The notes beneath the pieces are model-generated. The model made no database searches and was not told where the DNA came from. It was given only the letters and a program-made list of their open reading frames with translations. Positions 44,635 through 56,567 of a stretch of 64,000 nt of DNA are shown here, in pieces. Numbering within the stretch: position 1 is the first letter of the stretch; each line of letters begins with the position of its first letter. The stretch spans positions 68,255,084 to 68,319,083 of the forward strand of contig CM055099.1 of assembly GCA_029204225.1 (NCBI GenBank), in the 5' to 3' direction. Source of the DNA: Diphasiastrum complanatum (taxonomy: Eukaryota > Streptophyta > Lycopodiopsida > Lycopodiales > Lycopodiaceae). A program made the position numbers and the translations under genes.

Positions 44635-45357
44635 AACATTTCTGTTTCCAAAGCTTTGCTAGCTTTCAACCCTCAGTTTGACGAAAAGACACGAAGCAAA
44701 AATGTTCGCAAACAATCTGACGAAAAGACATGAACATGAAATGTTCACGAAAGAAAAGTGTTCCTGATACAACAGGAGAAAGTCAGATGACGCGAAAGTC
44801 AAACGACTCGAAGCGACACAAAAATCTTCACGACACTTTTTGACCTTCACGCTCCAAAGGATTAAGAAGATCATGCAAGTACCATGAAGTACAAAGATCC
44901 TGATCTGATATGATGACGTCAGCAGAAGAGCGTTAGGACGTGCCTAACCCACATCTCTTGTAATCCATGATTAGTTATAGATTGTTTAAACTATCTAATC
45001 AGATATGCTACTCTGAATGTATGCAATTACTAGATGTATAAGATACATACAATAGCAGATAGAAAATATACAGAATAGAAGTCCGCCTGTGAGCGAGACA
45101 ATTTTGTAAGCAGCATCCACAAAGATCCAAGAAGTCCACTAGTAAGCGAGACGCTACTCGTGAGAGAACACTATTTTCTCTCACGCCAATGCGCTGTGTG
45201 GATCTGTCATACAATGCTCAAAATCAAGAGGAACAATAGATGATACTGTAGTTATTATGCACATATCACTCTCAATTTTGTCTGATCTTGAATGAATTAC
45301 TATCTGTGTGTATCTCATTCACTTGTTTTATCAATTCTGCACATTGGTTCAGCTTGT
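44628..45357 (+). repeat. Copia family A tail and partial LTR, joined to integrase (element C left part)
   Basis: 44628-44917 is the family A post-RNase H tail (CTTTGCTAGCTTTCAACCCTCAG, then GACGAAAAGACACGAAG repeats). 44918-45357 is a family A LTR read in the sense direction (starts near TGATATGATGACGTCAGCAG). At about 45357 the LTR is cut and joined directly to the integrase. Tail-LTR-integrase is the order expected of two head-to-tail elements sharing an LTR, with the gag-protease part of the right-hand one deleted. Confidence 0.65.
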
Positions 45358-46168
45358 ACATTCTAACATCTTTGGACCTTTCAACGTGATCTCAGTAGGA
45401 GGCTCAAAGTATTATATAACCTTTATTGATGATCACAATAAATTTTTCAGAGTCTACTTTCTTCACAATTTCTTCAGAAGCATTTGACAAGTTCACAAAG
45501 TATGTGAATTGGGCAGAAAGATGCACAGGAAGTAAGGTGAAGCAGATCAAAATAGATCGAGGTGGAGAATACATCTCAAATCGATTCATTGACTTCTGCA
45601 ATGATCGTGAAATCATTCAGAACAGACTCTAATGGAAGCTGCCAGGTGCATGATGGCCTATTCAAAGGCTCCGAGAGTGTTGTGGGCTGAAGCAGTAGCT
45701 ACAGCTGCTTACATTCAGAACAGGACAAGAAAATTTGGTGTTTTTCACATGACACCACACGAATTCTGGTGGGATAGAAAATCCAATCTGACTCACATCC
45801 GAACCTTTGGCTATGCAGCTTATGCACATGTTTCTGATAAGCTTCGAAAGAAGCTTGATGAGAAAGGAGAACAAGGATATCTTGTAGGATATGACAATCA
45901 TTCGTCATACTACAGAGTCTATATGCCAAAGACAAACACAGTGAAGACAGTCAGAGATGTCAAATTTGATGAGAGCAGAACAATGACCAATGATGATCCT
46001 ATCAATTATGAAGTCTTTGGAAGACTATACTATGACCTACCAACTGTGACAGAGAAAGCAGAGGACGAACACTCAGACAAAGATGTTCGAGTCGCACCTC
46101 ATTCGAGTGACGAATCAGACAAAGAAAGATTCGCAAGCCAGCCTACTGCTACAATACTTGTAAACTGA
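45358..46168 (+). pseudogene. Copia element C integrase
   Basis: It begins inside the core at DIFGPFN, VGGSKYYITFIDDHNKFF (one frame break near 45470), then KQIKIDRGGEYISNRFIDFC. About 50 bases encoding the PQQNGIAERKN region are missing near 45632. It then continues RCMMAYSKAPRVLWAEAVAT to the C-terminal YLVGYDNHSSYYRVYMPKTN and VKFDESR, and stops at 46166. It is the best preserved family A integrase C-terminus in the window and allows the interrupted element A to be aligned. Confidence 0.85.
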
Positions 46169-47206
46169 AATGGTTTCGGACCTAGCAGAGCAGATAAAGG
46201 CAAGAGCATTGCAGCTCTAGGAGTATCTCCTAGAAGATCGACAAGAGAACAAAGAGAGACAACAAGATTTGTGCCAGGCAGCTCAGCTTCTACATCTAAA
46301 GAGTTTTGTGGATTCAGTGGAGAACCACAAACATTCAAAAAAGCAATTGAATGTCCAAAGAAGGACAAATGAATCCAAGCCATGAATGAGGAGATGGAAT
46401 CCATGAGGAAGAATCAGGTATGGACATTGCAGCCATTACCATATAAGCGAAAGACTATAAAATGCAAGTGGGTATACAAGCTCAAGTATGGACCGAATGG
46501 AGATATTTCTAAGTATAAAGCAAGACTTGTAGCGAAGGGGTTTTCTCAGAGATATGGTATTGACTATGCTGAGACCTTCTCTCCTGTCATGAAATATTCA
46601 TCCCTACGTTTATTGTTTGCATATGCAGCTGCTTATGATCTCAGGATTCACATCATAAAGACATCGTTCTTACATGGCGAGCTAGATGAGGAAGTCTACA
46701 TGGATCAACCTTCAGGCTACATTTCGAATTCACTTCCTACTTATGCATGCAGAATGCATTGGAGTATCTACAGTCTAAAGCAGTTAGCGCGACAATGGTA
46801 TAAGAAGAAAGATCAAGCTCTGAAATCCTTAAGATTCGAGCCACTAATGGCTGATTCCAATGTTTATGTAAGAATTACAAATGGGAAGATCATCATTGTA
46901 ACTGTGTATGTGGACGACATTCTGATACTCTACAAAAGTGAAGAGCTTATTACTAAGGTGAAGTATGATATCTTGAAACATTTCGAGATTGCTGACCTGG
47001 AAGAAGCCAGATGTTATCTTGGCTTACAGATTGACATGGACTATGAGGGAGGTAAATTGTATCTTTATCAGTCCAGATATACCCAAAAAATCCTAGAAGA
47101 TTTTAGGATGTTGAGCTGCAAGGGAGCAAATATTCCCATGCTTGTAGGAACAGTCCTGATGAATGAAGACTGTTTGAAGACTGAAGAAGAACGAGAATTG
47201 ATGTAG
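46169..47206 (+). pseudogene. Copia element C reverse transcriptase, 3' truncated
   Basis: After stops near 46168 and 46370 the RT frame is open from 46382: MNEEMESMRKNQVWTLQPLP, KARLVAKGFSQRYGIDYAET, FLHGELDEEVYMDQP, SIYSLKQLARQWY, the catalytic YVDD at about 46909-46920, then ARCYLGLQIDMDYEGGKLYL. A few residues are missing near IHIIKTSFLHG. It ends at a stop (47204-47206), with RNase H absent because unrelated sequence follows. Close to element A (4934-6678). Confidence 0.87.
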
Positions 47207-47880
47207 CTTACACCATATAGATGGATCCACATGTGTGAGGACCTGTCCACACGTGTGAAATGTTAATCATGATATTTAGATCCATTGTACTTAGATTTTA
47301 TTTGAGTCAAATATCAAATAATCTAAATTGTAGGAGCTATCTCCTAGATTGTAGGAATCTATAAAGTCAACCCTAACCACCAATGGTGATGTGGAAAATT
47401 AGTTGGATCTTATCTAAAGTGGATATTAATGAGTACAATGAGTTGTCCCACGCATGTTGGAAGCGGCCTAGAGAGAGATTATGATGATTGTGTACTTGAT
47501 CCATGATGGATCCATTTAATGGTTAATGATGAGAAATATTGATTTGGGAGCAATCTTGGTGTTTTCACTCTATTAACAAGTTCTTTGTGGATGAATGCTT
47601 AGGATCTGATAAGTAAACACTTTTTCTGGTAGCAAGCTGTATACTTGTTATACTTTACATGTGTGAAGCCTTTTGATCATTATCTTTTAATGTTCTTGCT
47701 TGAATGTGTAGAAATTGTCAGGTAGAAGCTAGATTCGGATGCCAGTTTGAAGATAGATCAACATACCAAGTTGCCAATCACTCTTATTGATCTTTTGTAG
47801 ATCAAAGTGAGTCCTATTTTTTAATTTTTGACACAATCAACAAGCACTGGAGTTTTTAAAATAATCATTAAAATCACTAT
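47207..47880 (+). repeat. LTR-like sequence with a CACATGTG/CACGTG pair
   Basis: TCCACATGTGTGAGG (47226-47240) and TCCACACGTGTGAAA (47246-47260) repeat the paired palindromes of the solo LTR at 11.8-12.6 kb read on its minus strand. The rest has no coding content. It is probably the 5' part of a related LTR that truncated element C, but ends and duplications were not found. Confidence 0.4.
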
Positions 47881-47896
47881 ACAATCTCTCTTTCAA

Positions 47897-50100
<2,204 letters not shown>

Positions 50101-50138
50101 CTTTAGCCTAGATATATAGAGTACATTAGTAGTATTCT

Positions 50139-50640
50139 TTAGCTTTTCACTTGAGATTTATACTGAAATATATTTCCCACTTCTTGAATCTTACATTCAT
50201 GTCCATTGGCTTGTGTGACTTTTTCTCCATCGTCAATTAGTGAGAAACTTTCAAACCAATCTCTTGTTTTGGTCATGTCCCTAGTAGCACCAAAGTCAAC
50301 GAACCGTATCTCACCATCATCAATTTGCGAAGCTAATGCAAATGAAAATACATTGGTCTCATCCTCCTCCACATCTTCTTCTACTAAATTTTCTTGTTGC
50401 TTTACTTTCTCCTACTTGATATCAGTCTTCTTATAGCACTCTCTCACTCAATGGCCTTGCTTATGACAATAGTAATATTTATCTTTTTTTTTTTTTCTAC
50501 TTTGTAGAAGACTCTCCTTCCTCCTCAGTGTCCTTGTCCTTCTTGGAAATTTTTTTCATCCTTTTTGCTTTCCTTTGGTTTGCCTTTGGCCAGCAATGCC
50601 TGATCTTCCTATGTGGCTTTCCATGATCCACACAAGCCCT
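50139..50640 (-). pseudogene. Copia gag zinc knuckle and protease fragment
   Basis: Reading right to left: a lysine-rich stretch, a CCHC knuckle (YYYCHKQGH, a stop, then VRECYKK, 50430-50480), an acidic linker, and FALASQIDDGEIRFVDFGATRDMTKTRDWFESF. The last contains the protease site with DFGAT where DSGAT is expected, so the catalytic triad's Ser is replaced by Phe. Gag upstream and integrase downstream are absent. Confidence 0.7.
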
Positions 50641-50854
50641 TGCTTCTCTTAGGAGAAGATAGGCTTAACATGAATGAAGGACTACAGATATTTGTGAGTG
50701 AGATTGCATCAAGGGAGAGATTATAAAACCTTTGAAGAGCTACACAAGATCTTATTATAGGAAGAACAGAGATGTGAGGTAGTAAGCATGAGCAGTTTCA
50801 TCCTTCTTTTGAAGACTTTGGAAAAGTTGTCTCCTTAGGGTTAGGACCAGTGTT
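50641..50854. other. Spacer, possibly the end of the copia gag leader
   Basis: Short stretch with gag-like composition on either strand and no motif firm enough to call. Confidence 0.25.
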
Positions 50855-51790
50855 GGCCAGGTATTGATTTTTTTTTTCCGGTTCTCAACCCGATTCTAAA
50901 GACCCTAACCGGCGGGTACACTATTTCTCAAGGATCAGCTTCTATGTAGAACCGGTGGGTATGCTTTTTTGTACGAACCGACCACAATTGAGAACCGTCG
51001 GGTCCCTTTGAGCCTTGGAATGAGGTTGAGATCCAGACCGTCATTTGGAGCGGGGTATAACCCAAGTATCAATTCACCCTTCAAAACCTAACATTTATTG
51101 AGGGCTTTTAGCAAGTGAGGACATCATGATAGATGAGAATGTAGACCTTACTTATTGAGGAGTATGGACTTTTTCATGCGTAGGATGAGTAAGAAAATGT
51201 TAAGATAGACATTGTAACAAGACTTTTTTCAAGGCTATCATTTTTGTTGATGGCTAGTTAGTTGATAAGTGGAATGTTAAAAACTTAAGACAGTGTGCAA
51301 CAAGACTTTTTTTTAGCGGCTTTTATATAAGTAATATTTTTAGAGTGTTTACGTATTTGAGATGTTTAGTTGTGAAGTGTGATTTTTTTTTTGCACAATT
51401 GAAATATCATAGACATTGAAGAGTGTGAGATTTTGATGAGTAATTGTTAAGTGGAGGAATGCTCAAATTTTGTGCACTTACACTTCTTTTATGTGCCTTC
51501 CACGTGTCTTTTGATAAATAATGTGAGAGAATTTTAACATAGTATGCAACAATAATTTTCGAAATGATTTTTAATTTATTTTTTTTAAAATAGTATATAT
51601 TGAGAACCTGATATAGGAACCGACAGTTCTTAATAGAGTAATAATCGACAGATTGAAAACCGCCAAGATTTAGCTTATAAGATATTATTGAGAACCGCCA
51701 GATGTAAATATTTTAAATGTAATCCAATACCTTGAACTGGCGGTTCTTGGTTTCGAAAAAAGGGCAATACCTTGAACCGGCGGGGAAAAG
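50855..51790. mobile_element. Candidate non-autonomous DNA transposon rich in ACCGGCGG motifs
   Basis: The left end reads CCAGGTATTGATTTTTTTTTTCCGGTTCT and the right end, reversed, CAAGGTATTGCCCTTTTTTCG. They share GGTATTG followed by a T-run and CG. GAACCGGCGG, GAACCGNCAG and their inverses cluster near both ends (50878-51010 and 51600-51785), like the subterminal transposase-binding repeats of hAT elements. The interior is AT-rich and non-coding. Boundaries are approximate and no target duplication was found. Confidence 0.4.
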
Positions 51791-52125
51791 CTTACTTATA
51801 GTACTATCATGGAGGTATGTTCCATGAATAGAGTAAACCTTAAAATAAAGAGAGACGTTGATCGTTGAGAGATAGAGAGTTCAAATAGCAATGATCGGCT
51901 TATACAGTGCTTTCTAAACTTGACGGTACCACATGTGCCTAGTTCTAGAATTATCGGACGTCTTTCTTTTACGAGCCCTTTGAGTGCTCTTAAGCAATTT
52001 TGTCAATGTACTTGTCAATGAATGTGAATATATAGTTTGTGGGAGAGCAATTTTGTCTTGTCTTGTCTTGTTGCACTTAACGTTGTGTTGTGGTGATTGA
52101 TTCGGTTGGGTTTTAAATTGTATTC
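51791..52125. other. Probable leader of the copia fragment that follows
   Basis: Non-coding, with a short TCTTG repeat at about 52053-52072. No primer site was recognised. Confidence 0.3.
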
Positions 52126-53095
52126 TCAACTATGGCTCTCCACTTTATCAAGATGAATGTCTCTAATGAGATTTTGAGAGAGACTGGTGATTGCAACTCG
52201 GCCAAGCAAGCTTGGAATACTCTCAAAGCTATTTATGAAGCCAAAAATACCTCTAGGCTCCTCACTCTTTAATCTTTCAAAGTTCCCAAAAGAGTGATGA
52301 GAGTGCCACTAATTATGTGTTGAGAGTGAAAGATACTCATAGGGAGCTTGCTTGCATTTGAGGATCTATAAATCAAAGTGAGCTAGTCCAAGTCATACTT
52401 AATGGCTTGAGAGATGAGTATGAGAACCTTGTCCAATCCTATGCCATCAAGGAGGAGCTACCTATTCCTCTTCCACCTTCAAGATGGATGACTTTTGGTA
52501 TATTGATAGTGGAGCATCTTCACATATGTGTAGCTCCAAGGATTCCTTTTCAACTATTATGCCTTATGAAGGAATCAAAAAGTCCATATATATTGCAAGT
52601 GATCAAGAGTGCAAAATTGAAGGAGTAGGGACTATTCCCTTGAAGCTTGCATCATCAAAAGTTCTATCTCTTCAAAAGGTTCTTTTTGTTCCCAGGATTA
52701 CAAAGAATCCTATAAGTGTTGTGACTTGATGGTGGCCTCGATGTCAATTTCCATATTGACAATTGTGTGATCAAGAAGGATGGTGAGATCCTTGTATATG
52801 GATTTAGATATGGAGTCATCTACAAATTGAACCCAAGAGAGAGTACAAAATCTCTTGATGTTGCTTATGTTCTATTTGGTCCTATCAGCCATTGAGAATG
52901 CGCATACTGAGTCTACTAGATATGACATTTGACAAAGCAATCAGTCTTGTCACTAATGAGAGACTGATGAGGGATGAAGGAGAAGGAAACAGTGACCAAG
53001 AGAAAGCTCTCTTCACAAAAGGAAGGAAAAAAAAACAAGAACAAGTCTAGATTCGACAAGACAAACACAAAGTCTTTGAGCATCAAGATAGCCAA
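52126..53095 (+). pseudogene. Copia gag and protease remnant, rearranged
   Basis: Gag pieces in several frames: KMNVSNEILRETGDCNSAKQAWNTLKAIYEAKNTSRLLTL (52150-52272, with a stop after it), YVLRVKDTHRELACI and LVQVILNGLRDEYENLVQSY (52315-52445). These lead into a protease with YIDSGASSHMCSSKDSF (52496-52550) and LQKVLFVPRITKNP. From 52920 to 53085 another gag piece appears (FDKAISLVTNERLMRDEGEG), which normally precedes the zinc knuckle. The order gag-protease-gag shows a rearrangement or two overlapping copies. No zinc knuckle lies between gag and protease. Confidence 0.75.
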
Positions 53096-53114
53096 TGAAA
53101 ATACATTTATTTGT

Positions 53115-54230
53115 CCTATAATCTAGCTTCTTCCTAAGCTATTTAGGAATGTGAACAAAACATATACAACCAAATATATTTAAATGATTGATACTAGGTG
53201 GCAATAGCTTCTGTCCAAAACATCGCAAGTACGTGTGCTTGATGTAGCATGGATCTGGCTGAGTTGAGAAGAGTTCGATTCTTCCTTTCTACAAGCCCAT
53301 TTTATTGAGGTGAATAGAAAGTGGTGAACTGTCTTCTAATACCATGTTCAGCCATGTCGTCGGACATCTCATTAGAGAGGTATTCGCCACCGCCATCAGT
53401 TCGGAGTGCTTTCACTTTTGTAGATGTTTGTGTCTCAGCCATGGCCTTCAATCTCTTGAAGCATTCAAAGGCTTCAGATTTGTGCTTAATGAACATGACT
53501 GTAGACCATCTAGAATAATCATCTATGAAAGTGATAAAATAGATTGCATCTCCTAAGGACGGAGTTGGCATTGGACCACAAAGATCGCTATGTACAAGAT
53601 CCAATACATGCTTTGTTTTGATGGAATGTGATTTGGGAAACTTGCTTCTGGAGTGTTTGCCATAAACGCATAATTCACAAAAGAAAGATTTCCTATCTAA
53701 TGAAGAAGGGAAATACAATCCATCAGCTAAATTACTACAATGCATATAGGAAAGTGATCTTGTATTCACGTGTCCAAATCGACTATGCCACAAGGTAGCA
53801 TTATCGTTTACATGTTCATGAGAGACACTAGCTAATGCAACTGAATTAGAGAGTATGTAAAGATTTTTTATTCTAGTGCATGTAGTTAGAGTAGTATCTT
53901 CTTCTTATATTGTACACTGCTCGGATGAGAAAATAGCAGTGTAGCCCTCATCAGTTATATGAGAAACTGATAACAAGTTCTTTGGTAGCTGAGGTTCGTG
54001 AAGGACGTTGGGTGACACAAATAGATAGATCGTTGTTGAATGTGATCTTGACTGTCCCTTTGCCTTCCATGCGTATAGTGCTTGAATCTCCGAAGTAGAT
54101 GAATTGATCTCTACTCTAAGCTGCATACTCGGTAAACCATTCCTTGCGAGAGGTCATGTGTTGGGTAGCGCCGCTGTCCAGGTACCAGCTATCACAGTCT
54201 TCCTTGTTGTTGCTGTAAGCCATTAACAAG
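53115..54230 (-). pseudogene. Copia protease and integrase fragment
   Basis: Right to left: a protease site of the form YLDSGATQHMTS near 54160-54180, PKNLLSVSHITDEGYTAIF (53920-53980), then GAG-pre-integrase with LWHSRFGHVNTRSL and CELCVYGKHSRSKFP (53660-53800). The integrase core follows with LVHSDLCGPMP, FIDDYSRWSTVMF and LRTDGGGEYLSNEMSDD (53370-53600), and its end to about 53115. The core frame is open for 163 codons, then meets a stop at the PQ-NGLVERKN position. RT is absent. Confidence 0.85.
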
Positions 54231-54845
54231 TGCGTATCTTGCTCCTTAAATTCTTGTTTGATTCAATATTTTGCATTTTCGGAAGAACCCTTAATTTGAT
54301 AGGATCTCTTGATTTTAAATTGTTGGACTTTTAGATTGTGTTTCAATCTTAGGTGTTGGAAAAAGTTCATCATATTTTGTTTGGATCTAGTGTGATCAAG
54401 AAATCAACATTCTATGTGCTAGGATTTGCTAGAGAGAGAAAAGGAGAGGCTAGATTGTTTCCAAATATTTGTGATTTCTTCTTGAGTTTCATTTGTTGAT
54501 TTTTAAGAGAGTGCTAAGTGCATTGGAACAAGGTCAAAGAGAAGATCAGATCATTGCAACATCACAACCTCAAGTGGCTTCATGTTGAAAGGAAATGATA
54601 GGTTTACCTCAACAAATTATTCAACTTGGAAGGTGAGGATGGAATCTTTGCTTGAGATGAATGATTTGATGCATATTGTTATAGGCGTGTAGGATAGACC
54701 ATTGGCACCTCAAGAACAATTGATGTATTTCTGGTATGTTGAAAGGGCGAGAGGTGATGAGGACACTTGGGAGGGAGAAGACTATTTAAGGCTAACCTTC
54801 TATTGTTTGCTCCCACTAGGAGGAGACTCTTAAAGGGGGAGAGAG
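54231..54845 (+). pseudogene. Deletion derivative: copia gag start fused to a polypurine tract
   Basis: Gag opens MLKGNDRFTSTNYSTWKVRM (54583-54645) and ends after about 55 codons. Within 110 bases it is followed by a polypurine tract (AAAGGGGGAGAGAG, 54832-54845) and an LTR-like start TGTTATGTAG at 54846. The whole of protease, integrase and RT between them has been deleted, leaving only the two termini of the internal region. Confidence 0.6.
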
Positions 54846-55043
54846 TGTTATGTAGAAATCTATGATTTGAATAGTGAATGCTTCATGCAAGCTAAGATTC
54901 CGTTAGGATTGCTTGAATTTTCATTCGAATAGTGTTGATGTTTTTGGGATTGAATAGGTCAGATTTAGGGCTAGGGCTATTTTAGGGTTAGGGTTATATT
55001 CTTAGGGTTTCTAAAAGTGAAAATAGCCATATAGTGAGGGGTT

Positions 55044-55106
<63 letters not shown>

Positions 55107-55110
55107 TTTA
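54846..55110 (+). repeat. Putative 3' LTR start and (GA)n microsatellite
   Basis: TGTTATGTAGAAATC at 54846 is the inferred LTR start. AGGGTTAGGGTTATATTC (54983-55000) and an uninterrupted (GA)n of about 58 bases (55046-55103) lie within or just beyond it. The LTR end was not located. Confidence 0.55.
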
Positions 55111-56567
55111 ATCATTGACTTTAAGTTTATGTAAATTCATGCATGAGCAACATCAACTTTATGTCTAAATGACATGGATTTTATTTGTAGGGTGGTACCT
55201 TTCGAGATCAAAAAGGACCCTGAGGCATCTAACGTCTTACTAAAGCAAGTAGGGAAAATCTTGAATCACTTTTTAAGGATGTCTTCTTCAATCACCAGAT
55301 TAAGCTCATGGTGCAAAGTTTTTATTTAAGAGCACGAGGTATGGGGGCAATTAATAAAGATAAGATAGTTGAGCACGAGGTTGAGTGTCCATGCGCAACA
55401 ACAACATCGACGACCGCAACGACACATCTCACACATCAGAACTCAAGTCTTAAACCTCAACATCGATCTCGAAAAGACTGCTTTTGTTAGTATCATTCTA
55501 TTTAATAGCATAAATTGGAGATTCTTTTTGGGACGTAATTGCTCATAAAGCGTCTATTTACTTCTGTCCTCTGCCCGCTCGCTTGACCCAATGTCCCAAG
55601 ATCTACCCAAGCACGCTTCTGCAGCGGGTGGGGGTAATGGCTTGTGGCCGGCAGGCTCCCTATGTGTTCACTGTTTAATACAGAAGCCAGCTCAAGCTCA
55701 ATGCTGCCTGCTAGTATTTCGGTTGAAATGGTCGTAAGTTACTCGATCGATACATTTTTTTAAATTGTACCTTTCGAAAATCGCTCTAAAAAATTGAACT
55801 CCGATGCTGGAGCATTGAGCTATTGATCTATTTTTCTTAGAAACCAACTTTATGAAGGCACCTGACAACCGATGAACTGGGAAAAGAAAGAAGAGCATGA
55901 ATTGTGAAAGATGCCAATTATAATCCTTCACTGCAAAGTATATCGTTATGGTTAATTATGAACTGACGCATGACATCTAGTTTTGACTTTTGGAAAAAAG
56001 GGAAAAAAATTTGGATCAAGGAGGCTTTTTTAATAGCTTGAATTGGATTCTACGTATCTTCGTCCGGCTCCAAGCACATTGTCATGAACTCACGAATAGA
56101 GTACAGAGTACAGACTCCTCATCCTGAATCAGGCCAGCACAGATGCATATTGTAGATGATGAAGACTTTTTTATCTTCCAAACAATGAGACCATTGACAA
56201 TAGTGTCGAAAGTAGTCTTCAGCAACAAATAGGAGCATTATGAGAGAGTAGCCGACTCAAATTTACGTATTTAGGGTCTTTTTCTCCAATGCACTTGAAA
56301 AAACAGAAAATGTTCTAGATCTCCCGTTATTGTAGGATAGAATACTAGGACAGCTTAAGGAACCTCTCAGAAAAATATCTGTTTGGCTATTTTTTCTGTT
56401 GAAATCAAAGACACCGCCAGCTGCTTCAATTGGTTTCACAATTTCTACGTGCACAATTTCTACGTGTAGGCACAATTGAGTCACTCTGAAAATTTAAAAT
56501 CCGTCTATTAGCTCCTCCGCTTAGTCTCTCAGGTAGAAGGTGAAAGATTTCAAGTCTGTTTTGTAGC
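55111..56567 (+). other. Upstream region of the XS-RING gene
   Basis: No gene is recognised. A GC-richer patch (55555-55690) and ordinary AT-rich DNA follow the retrotransposon debris. A strong splice-acceptor-like sequence, CTGTTTTGTAG|C, lies directly before the ATG at 56568, so a leader exon, or a coding exon, could lie in this region. None could be identified by its protein sequence. Confidence 0.4.
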
